From positions 186,001 through 250,000 of the forward strand of contig JAVDKK010000002.1 of the NCBI GenBank assembly GCA_030849945.1: a DNA stretch of 64,000 bases. Direction: 5' to 3'. A model generated the notes under the pieces. It saw only the letters and a program-made list of their open reading frames with translations, was not told the DNA's origin and ran no database searches. This DNA comes from Schauerella fraxinea (GTDB lineage: Bacteria > Pseudomonadota > Gammaproteobacteria > Burkholderiales > Burkholderiaceae_B). Shown in pieces: positions 58,513-64,000 of this stretch. Made by a program: the position numbers and the translations under genes. Position 1 is the first letter of the stretch. Every line of letters begins with the position of its first letter.

Positions 58513-58616
58513 CGATGTCGTGATGAAGGGGATCGCCTGAATCGTGATCGACGAGGTCGCTTGAGGACAATTTTCATCTCGATGCGATCCCGGCCTCGGA
58601 AGCGCGCTTTCGTCTC

Positions 58617-58635
58617 GACGCGATCACATCGCGTC
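58617..58635. terminator. hairpin between convergent genes
   Basis: GACGCGAT (58617-58624) and ATCGCGTC (58628-58635) form a perfect 8-base stem with a three-base loop in the 148-base gap between the convergent HD and flavoprotein genes. It lacks a T-run, so bidirectional termination is only suggested by its position. Nothing else is visible in this gap. Confidence 0.45.
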
Positions 58636-58660
58636 AACCGGATTGCCGAGACGCAGGGCG

Positions 58661-59953
58661 TCAAAGCCCGCCGTCGTTCAACCGATACCACGTCACGACG
58701 GCGTTGACGTATACCCGTCGCAAACCGTACATCGGAAACGGTACGATCGATGTGATCGGCACCGGCAGCATTTTGGCATCGCCGCTTGCCACATACGCGG
58801 CCATCGCCTGCCCCATGCGCGTCTGCAACCCCACGCCACGCCCTTGGCAACCGATATCGACCAGCAGGCCGGGCTCGGGCTGATGCAAGTGCGGCAAGTA
58901 ATCGCGGGTGATGGCCACCCGGCCGCACCAGCGGTAGTCGAAACCGATACCGGCCGCTTGCGGGAACATCTTTGCCACCACGCGTTCGAGATGTTTCCAG
59001 TCTTCCACGCCGCGGGGTTCACGAAACGGGCCTCGTCCGCCCATCAGCAGCCGGCCGGTGTGATCCAACCGAAAATACAACAGCAAGTTCCGCGTGTCGG
59101 AACACACATGACCTTGCGGGAAGATCGCGGCGCGCACCTCGGGCGGTAGCGGTTTGGTCGCGACCTGAAAGGTATTGGCGTCGATGATGGTGGTGTTGAG
59201 CTTGGGCACCAGCGTGCCGCCGCCATAGGCGTTGGTGCACATCACCACGCGGTCGGCGTCGATCGTGTAGCCGTTGGCGCCGTGCACCGTCCATGTGTTG
59301 CCCTCACGGCTCAAACGGGCCACGGGCGAGTCGGTGTACACCGTGGCGCCTTCCTGGATGGCGGCACGCGCCAGCCCTCGCACGTAGCTCAACGGTTGAA
59401 TGGTGCCGGCACGTTCGTCCACCCAGCCGCCCAGATAACGATCGGTGCCGATCAGTGCCGATACTTCGGCACGGCTCAAGTATTTGACCGGCGCGCCCAG
59501 CTTGGCCCACTGCGCAGCACGTTTCTGGGCCGTGTCCAACGCCGCGGCCGTATGTGCACCTTGTATCCAGCCGCGGCGCACATGCGGCACGTCCATCTTG
59601 TACTGCTCGATCAGGTCGAACACGGCATCGGCCGTGCCGCTGGCGAAGTCGACGATCTGGCGCCCACGCTCGGGGCCGTACATCGTCATGAGTTCATCGG
59701 GATCGTATTTCAGGCCCGGGATCACCTGGCCGCCATTGCGTCCCGATCCGCCGAAACCGATCTCGCGCGCTTCGACCACCACAGCGCGGATGCCTTGCTT
59801 GGCGAGGTGCATGGCGGTGCTCAGTCCGGCATAGCCGGCGCCGATGATCGCCACATCGGTGCGAATGGCGCCGCTGAGCGTTGCCGTCTGCGGCGGGGCC
59901 GCGGCGGTCGCCGCCCACAATGATGGCGCCAGCGGAAACGGTTCTTGGGGCAT
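58661..59953 (-). CDS. FAD-dependent amine/D-amino acid oxidase-type oxidoreductase (PuuB-like)
   Basis: A 430-residue DAO-family flavoprotein. The N-terminal fold DVAIIGAGYAGLSTAMHLAKQG, EAREIGFGGSGRNGGQVIPG (the GRNGG FAD loop) and the C-terminal RWCGRVAITRDYLPHLHQ are typical of gamma-glutamylputrescine oxidase and related amine oxidases. It lies 14 bases downstream of the ABC ATPase gene in the same direction, so its substrate is probably what that transporter imports: an amino acid, polyamine derivative or N-methyl amino acid. Confidence 0.87.
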   Translation of the reverse strand: MPQEPFPLAPSLWAATAAAPPQTATLSGAIRTDVAIIGAGYAGLSTAMHLAKQGIRAVVVEAREIGFGGSGRNGGQVIPGLKYDPDELMTMYGPERGRQIVDFASGTADAVFDLIEQYKMDVPHVRRGWIQGAHTAAALDTAQKRAAQWAKLGAPVKYLSRAEVSALIGTDRYLGGWVDERAGTIQPLSYVRGLARAAIQEGATVYTDSPVARLSREGNTWTVHGANGYTIDADRVVMCTNAYGGGTLVPKLNTTIIDANTFQVATKPLPPEVRAAIFPQGHVCSDTRNLLLYFRLDHTGRLLMGGRGPFREPRGVEDWKHLERVVAKMFPQAAGIGFDYRWCGRVAITRDYLPHLHQPEPGLLVDIGCQGRGVGLQTRMGQAMAAYVASGDAKMLPVPITSIVPFPMYGLRRVYVNAVVTWYRLNDGGL

Positions 59954-59967
59954 AACGACTCCTGGTC

Positions 59968-60699
59968 TTACATGGGGTGCAGCACGCGCCGCAGAAAATC
60001 TTGCGTGCGCGGATGTTGCGGATGATTCAGGATTTCCTGCGACGGGCCTTGTTCGACGATCACGCCGCCATCGATGAACACGACGCGATCGGCCACTTCT
60101 TTGGCGAAGTGCATTTCGTGCGTGACCACGACCATGGTCATGCCGTCTTCGGCGAGCTTGCGCATCACGTTGAGCACATCGCCCACCAGCTCGGGATCGA
60201 GCGCACTGGTGGGCTCGTCAAACAAAATGGCTTTTGGCTGCATGGCCAGCGCGCGGGCGATCGCCACACGCTGTTGCTGGCCGCCCGAAAGCTGCGGCGG
60301 ATGCACATCGGCCTTGTCGGCCAGGCCCACGCTTTCCAGCAACGCGCGCCCGCGCTCCAGCGCTTGCGCCCGAGGCTCGCCTTTCACGAAGATCGGCCCC
60401 TCGACCACGTTTTGCAACGCAGTGCGATGGGGGAAAAGATTGAAGCGCTGGAAAACCATCGAGACCTGCGTGCGGATGGCGGCGATCGATTTGGCATCGG
60501 CATCCACCTTCACGCCATCGACCGTGATACTGCCGCCGTTGTAGCGCTCCAGGCCATTGATGCAGCGTAGGATCGTGGATTTGCCTGAGCCCGATGGGCC
60601 GACGATGCATACCACCTCGCCCTTGGCGACGCTGGCGTCGATCCCCTTGATCACCTCGAGCGCGCCGTAACTTTTACGGACGTCTTTCATTTCAATCAT
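59968..60699 (-). CDS. polar amino acid ABC transporter ATP-binding protein (GlnQ/HisP type)
   Basis: A 243-residue ATPase with Walker A GPSGSGKST, Q-loop MVFQRFNLFPHRTALQNV, signature LSGGQQQRVAIARAL and Walker B ILFDEPTSALDPE. All are canonical for the PAAT family. ATG 60699 overlaps the permease stop. Coupled with the permease, SBP and flavoprotein genes, it energises uptake of a polar amino acid or related amine. Confidence 0.92.
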   Translation of the reverse strand: MIEMKDVRKSYGALEVIKGIDASVAKGEVVCIVGPSGSGKSTILRCINGLERYNGGSITVDGVKVDADAKSIAAIRTQVSMVFQRFNLFPHRTALQNVVEGPIFVKGEPRAQALERGRALLESVGLADKADVHPPQLSGGQQQRVAIARALAMQPKAILFDEPTSALDPELVGDVLNVMRKLAEDGMTMVVVTHEMHFAKEVADRVVFIDGGVIVEQGPSQEILNHPQHPRTQDFLRRVLHPM

Positions 60700-61349
60700 T
60701 TGGAGGCGTTCCTTTTTTCGAGATGGCGCACGAACAGAATCAACGGGATGCACATCACGAGATACATCAACGCGACCAGGCTGAACACCGTCGCGTTCTT
60801 GAATGACGACATGGCGATCAGCTTGCCTTGTAGCGCGAGCTCGGCCACGGTAATGGTCGAGGCTTGCGAGGAATCCTTGAGCATCATGATCATGATGTTG
60901 CCGTAAGGCGGCAACACGATCTTCACGGCCTGCGGCAGCACCACGCGGCGCATGGTCATGCTCCAGCTCATGCCCATCGACATCGCCGCTTCGATCTGGC
61001 CGCGGTCGATGGCCTGGATGCCCGCGCGGAAATTTTCCGCTTGATAGGCGGAGTACGCCACGCCAAGACCGATGATGGCGGCTTGCACGGCCGATAACGA
61101 GAGACCGAAATCCGGCATCACGAAGTAGATGTAGAAGAGCAGCACGATGATGGGGATGCCGCGCAGCACGTTGATGATGCCGGCGCTTACCTTCTCCAGA
61201 ATCGTGATGCCCGACACGCGCATCAACGCCCATACCAAGCCGAGCACGGTGGAGAGCAGCAATGAGCCGATCGCCACGATGACGGTTAACTTCGCGCCCT
61301 GCAGGAGGATGGGGAAAAACTCCGCGGCGTCTTTAAAAAACTGTTCCAT
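60696..61349 (-). CDS. polar amino acid ABC transporter permease
   Basis: A 217-residue HisM/GlnP-type permease with about five spans. The family start LLQGAKLTVIVAIGSLLLSTVLG (in part) and the ATPase-docking loop AIDRGQIEAAMSMGMSWSMTMRRVVLPQA are diagnostic. A single permease may form a homodimer. It lies downstream of the receptor gene, separated by a 173-base gap containing a strong stem-loop. Confidence 0.92.
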   Translation of the reverse strand: MEQFFKDAAEFFPILLQGAKLTVIVAIGSLLLSTVLGLVWALMRVSGITILEKVSAGIINVLRGIPIIVLLFYIYFVMPDFGLSLSAVQAAIIGLGVAYSAYQAENFRAGIQAIDRGQIEAAMSMGMSWSMTMRRVVLPQAVKIVLPPYGNIMIMMLKDSSQASTITVAELALQGKLIAMSSFKNATVFSLVALMYLVMCIPLILFVRHLEKRNASK

Positions 61350-61475
61350 CTTGTCCGGTCACAAGTGCAGGCTGGGACTTTGAAGCGGCGGCATCGCGAG
61401 CGTGATGCCGCCGATCATGCAGGGCAATCGCATCGCAGGAAGGACGAGCCTTCCTCGCGTCGGATTACCGGTGAG

Positions 61476-61510
61476 CGGCACGGACGATCTAGCCGATCGA
61501 CGCCGTGCCG
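61476..61510 (-). ncRNA. intercistronic stem-loop between receptor and permease genes
   Basis: CGGCACGG (61476-61483) and CCGTGCCG (61503-61510) form a perfect 8-base outer stem; CGATC (61485-61489) with GATCG (61495-61499) extends it inside. No T-run follows. It sits 12 bases after the receptor stop within a minus-strand operon. Such hairpins often protect receptor mRNA or partly attenuate downstream permease expression; this role is inferred from position. Confidence 0.6.
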
Positions 61511-61522
61511 TGTTTGGCGTGC

Positions 61523-62281
61523 TTACGAGTTGCTCAAGCCCCACTTTTTCAGGATGGTCTCGATTTCGCCTTTGCTTTGCAGCGACTTCAGCGCCGTATT
61601 GATTTTCTCGAGCGTTGCCGTATCGTCCTTGCGCACGGCCAGGCCCAGGCTACCCAACACGGTCGGCTTGTAGCTCTTGGCCATTTGCAGGTTGGGATAG
61701 TTGCCCTGGCTGATGATGTAGGTTGCGATCGGGAAATCCATGAAGCCGCCCTGGATCCGGCCGGCATTAGCGTCGCGCATCATGTCTTGCGGGTTGTCGT
61801 AGAGTTTGACCTCCTTGAACACACCGGCTTTCTGGACGGGCTCGACGAACGCGGTGCCGATCTGTACGCCCACGATCATGTCTTTCATGTCGGCAAAGCT
61901 GGTGTATGCCTTGGTATCCGACTTCAACACCATCAAGCCTTCGCCGTAGCGATAGATGGGGTCGGAAAAGGCCACGATTTCCTGGCGCGGCGGCGTGATG
62001 AACATGGCCGCGGAAATAATGTCGATGCGCTTGGAAGTGAGCGATCCGATCAGGGCCGAGAAGGCCATCGGTTCGATCTGCACCTCGAAGCCGGCTTCTT
62101 TGCTCACGGCGCGCACGATGTCGACCATCACGCCTTGAATGGTGTTGGTCTTGGTGTCCAGATACGTGAACGGGCTGCCGGTCGGTGTGGAGCCAACCTT
62201 GACGGTTTGCGCCGACGCCGCGGTGCCGGCTGCGATCGAAAGTGCGGCAACCAGGGAGACGACGAGAGATTTCAATTGCAT
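61523..62281 (-). CDS. polar amino acid ABC transporter substrate-binding protein (family 3)
   Basis: A 252-residue receptor. The signal peptide LKSLVVSLVAALSIAAGTAASA is followed by TVKVGSTPTGSPFTYLDTKTNTIQG (in part) and GVMVDIVRAVSKEAGFEV, the SBP_bac_3 start. ATG 62281 has AAGGA upstream; the frame extends to 62353 without RBS. Ligand is likely a polar amino acid or an amine derivative, to judge from the adjacent amine-oxidase-like flavoprotein. Confidence 0.9.
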   Translation of the reverse strand: MQLKSLVVSLVAALSIAAGTAASAQTVKVGSTPTGSPFTYLDTKTNTIQGVMVDIVRAVSKEAGFEVQIEPMAFSALIGSLTSKRIDIISAAMFITPPRQEIVAFSDPIYRYGEGLMVLKSDTKAYTSFADMKDMIVGVQIGTAFVEPVQKAGVFKEVKLYDNPQDMMRDANAGRIQGGFMDFPIATYIISQGNYPNLQMAKSYKPTVLGSLGLAVRKDDTATLEKINTALKSLQSKGEIETILKKWGLSNS

Positions 62282-62397
62282 GGCGGAGTCCTTTTGGAAA
62301 GGTATTTTGAAGCGAGCAAAAATCGGGAATGGCGCGGGTGAGACATTAGCCAACCGCTAGGTGGCGTGCAGATGAGGGGTACTGACATGAGGCGTAC

Positions 62398-63030
62398 TTA
62401 TGGCGGGGCGTATTCGATGTTGGAGATCGCCCAGATCACTTGCGTGGGCATCGTTCCCGGATTGCGCCACCGGCGCGGCGTGCGGCTGGCGTAGCAAAAG
62501 CTGTCGCCCGCGGAAAGCAGCACCACGCGATTCTCGATCCAGAGTTCGAGCGAGCCCTCGACGATAAAGCCGACATGTTCGCCGCGGTCGGTTGTGAACA
62601 ACGAGTCGCTGGACGATCCGCCGGGGGCAATGTAGGCCCGGCACAGATCGAGGCTGTGCGCGGCCGGCGGCGTGAAGATCTCCTTGTCGACACCACGATC
62701 ACCCATTTGCATGCGACGATGCTGGCCGGCACGTGCCACAAAGCCAGCGGCTTCGCCGGTGTGCGGTTCTACATTACGCAGGAGCGAGTCGGGGGTGACG
62801 CCGTATTCGTGGGCGAGGAGTCCGAGCGTCTTGACCGACACCGAGCTCAAGCCGCGTTCGATCTGGCTCAGGAGCCCGAGCGACAGGCCGCACGCTTGCG
62901 ACACATTGGCCAGCGAGCGATGCTGTCCTTTGCGCAGGAGTCTGAGCTGTTGGCCCAGCCATAGGTCGATCGCCGTCTGCGGATGCAGCATGGGCGTCTT
63001 CTCTGGCAGAACGGCGGCAATGCCCGTCAT
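62398..63030 (-). CDS. XRE family regulator with C-terminal cupin domain
   Basis: A 210-residue regulator. The helix-turn-helix reads SLANVSQACGLSLGLLSQIERGLSSVSV, and the C-terminal cupin (about 120-205) has RGEHVGFIVEGSLELWI. This PuuR-like architecture typically represses amine or amino-acid utilisation genes, with the cupin sensing the substrate. An inverted repeat abuts its start codon. It heads the minus-strand run ending with the amine-oxidase-like gene. Confidence 0.88.
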   Translation of the reverse strand: MTGIAAVLPEKTPMLHPQTAIDLWLGQQLRLLRKGQHRSLANVSQACGLSLGLLSQIERGLSSVSVKTLGLLAHEYGVTPDSLLRNVEPHTGEAAGFVARAGQHRRMQMGDRGVDKEIFTPPAAHSLDLCRAYIAPGGSSSDSLFTTDRGEHVGFIVEGSLELWIENRVVLLSAGDSFCYASRTPRRWRNPGTMPTQVIWAISNIEYAPP

Positions 63031-63062
63031 ATTGAAAATTTCACATAACTGGAAGTTTCAAT
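63031..63062. promoter_or_regulatory. 12-bp inverted repeat at the XRE-cupin start codon
   Basis: The arms 63031-63042 and 63051-63062 (ATTGAAAATTTC and GGAAGTTTCAAT) match in 10 of 12 positions, with an 8-base spacer. The element touches the start codon of the XRE-cupin regulator, so it would block transcription or translation when bound. Autoregulation is inferred from position. Confidence 0.6.
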
Positions 63063-63138
63063 ACTAGGCGGGGCTTATTACCGCTACAACTTAGGCCCAT
63101 CCCTAAGAGGGTTTACGAGTAGATCTGAGGGCTTACGC

Positions 63139-63177
63139 AAAAAAATCGGCATCGCAAGCTTAGCCTGCAATGCCGAT
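63139..63177 (-). terminator. rho-independent terminator of the Bug gene
   Basis: ATCGGCAT (63145-63152) pairs with ATGCCGAT (63170-63177), with further GCA/TGC pairing inside. Read on the minus strand the stem is followed by seven T (63139-63145 are A on plus). It lies 35 bases after the stop of the truncated Bug gene. Confidence 0.85.
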
Positions 63178-63211
63178 GGTGCCTGCGCGAACACGTGCGC
63201 AGAGCGAGACC

Positions 63212-64000
63212 CTAGTCGATCTGGATCTTGGCTTTCTCGGCCAGCGCCTTCATCACGGGTACGTCGCGCTGGATGCGGGCATCCACGGCGGCGCCGTTGG
63301 CGTAGTCGGGTTCGAAGCCATTTTCGGCCATCTTTTTCTGGAATGCGGGATCGGCGACGATCTCGGCCAGCGCCTTTTCAAGCGTGGCGCGCGCATCGGC
63401 AGGCAAGCCGCGCGGGCCGACGACGGCTAGCCACGTATCCATCTTCGCCTCCGGATAACCGCTCTCGGCAGCAGTGGGTACGTCCGGCAGCAGGGCCGAG
63501 CGCGTCGGCGCCGTGGTGACGATTGCGCGTACGGTGCCCGCTTTCACTTGAGGAATGGCGGCGGCGGTGGTGTCGACCGAGTACGGAATCTGGCCGCCGA
63601 TCAGATCGGTCATGGCCGGCGAGCTGCCTTTGTACGGCACGTGGGTGAGCGTGATGCCGGCTGCGGATGCCAACATTTCAGCGGCGAAATGCGCGGTGGT
63701 GCCCGAGCCGAACGATCCGTAGAACACCTTGCCCGGTTCGGCCTTAGCCTGGTCCACAAAAGCCTTCAGATCCTTGGCCGGGGCGTTTTTATTGGCCAGC
63801 AGCATCAGACCGGTGCTGCCCACCTGGCCGATCGCGTCGTAACTGGTGGTGGGGTCGTACGGCAGATTCTTGTAGATCGCGGGGTTGACCGTGAACGTGG
63901 TGGTGGAAGTGAGCATCAGCGTGTAGCCATCCGGCTTGGCCTTGGCCACGTAGCCGGCACCAATGCTGGTGCCGGCGCCCGCGCGGTTCTCGACCACCAC
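63212..64000 (-). CDS. Bug/TctC family periplasmic receptor, 5' end outside the window
   Basis: The C-terminal 262 residues of a Bug receptor, open at the window edge. Visible marks are VVENRAGAGTSIG, AKPDGYTLMLTS and VPYKGSSPAMTDLIGGQIP. About 60 N-terminal residues, including the signal peptide, lie beyond 64000. An intrinsic terminator follows its stop. Its partner genes, if any, are upstream outside the window. Confidence 0.9.
   Translation of the reverse strand: MVVENRAGAGTSIGAGYVAKAKPDGYTLMLTSTTTFTVNPAIYKNLPYDPTTSYDAIGQVGSTGLMLLANKNAPAKDLKAFVDQAKAEPGKVFYGSFGSGTTAHFAAEMLASAAGITLTHVPYKGSSPAMTDLIGGQIPYSVDTTAAAIPQVKAGTVRAIVTTAPTRSALLPDVPTAAESGYPEAKMDTWLAVVGPRGLPADARATLEKALAEIVADPAFQKKMAENGFEPDYANGAAVDARIQRDVPVMKALAEKAKIQID

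Overview
The window looks like chromosomal DNA from a Burkholderiales bacterium, most likely of the Alcaligenaceae/Bordetella type. It is GC-rich and densely packed, with many ATGA-style gene overlaps. It carries five periplasmic receptors of the TctC/Bug family (one cut by the window edge) but only one TctAB membrane pair, an expansion typical of Bordetella relatives. I see no rRNA, tRNA, CRISPR array, phage or insertion sequence. No intergenic gap exceeds 300 bases.

Layout. 1-3254: slyX, a VapBC toxin-antitoxin pair, a thiopurine methyltransferase, a SUI1/YciH factor, a DOPA-dioxygenase-like protein and a small membrane protein. 3436-17233: one long catabolic operon. A GntR/UTRA regulator sits behind a palindromic operator, followed by a branched-chain-type ABC importer (substrate-binding protein, LivH, LivM, LivG, LivF), a LeuC/LeuD-like hydro-lyase, a HyuB/HyuA ATP-dependent ring amidohydrolase, an isochorismatase-fold protein lacking the usual cysteine, a fumarate-reductase-type flavoprotein and a KRCGH-type C-C lyase. 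Together these could hydrolyse a cyclic amide or imide and then hydrate and cleave an alkyl-maleate to pyruvate plus a short acid. That is inference, but the gene set is coherent. 17281-24707: a DJ-1/PfpI protein, TctBA, a SorAB-like sulfite dehydrogenase, an FAD protein and a Bug receptor.

24894-37573: a CoA-thioester catabolic region with two acyl-CoA ligases, a CaiB-type CoA-transferase, two crotonases, a two-subunit CoA-transferase/IpdAB-like enzyme, an enolase-superfamily enzyme, an AhpD-like protein, a Bug receptor, an AcuI-like reductase, a cupin thiol dioxygenase and an IclR regulator. 37672-39920: an AlaE-like exporter, a Lon-N-domain protein and a Bug receptor. 40023-44646: a four-gene lipid-type cluster built around a ketosynthase III fused to a heme-oxygenase-like diiron domain. 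44839-48983: an HPP-CBS membrane protein, NorR and flavohaemoglobin Hmp, with a sigma-54 promoter and a NorR-type site.

48989-54630: an envelope methionine-repair and oxidant-defence block with exported MsrA, exported MsrB, a methionine-rich repeat peptide, an MsrP-like molybdoenzyme with its cytochrome b, and a divergent two-component system. 54614-64000: a LysR regulator with a divergent muconate-cycloisomerase-like enzyme, a Bug receptor, an HD protein, a D-amino-acid-oxidase/PuuB-like flavoprotein, a polar amino-acid ABC transporter with an XRE-cupin regulator, and a truncated Bug receptor.
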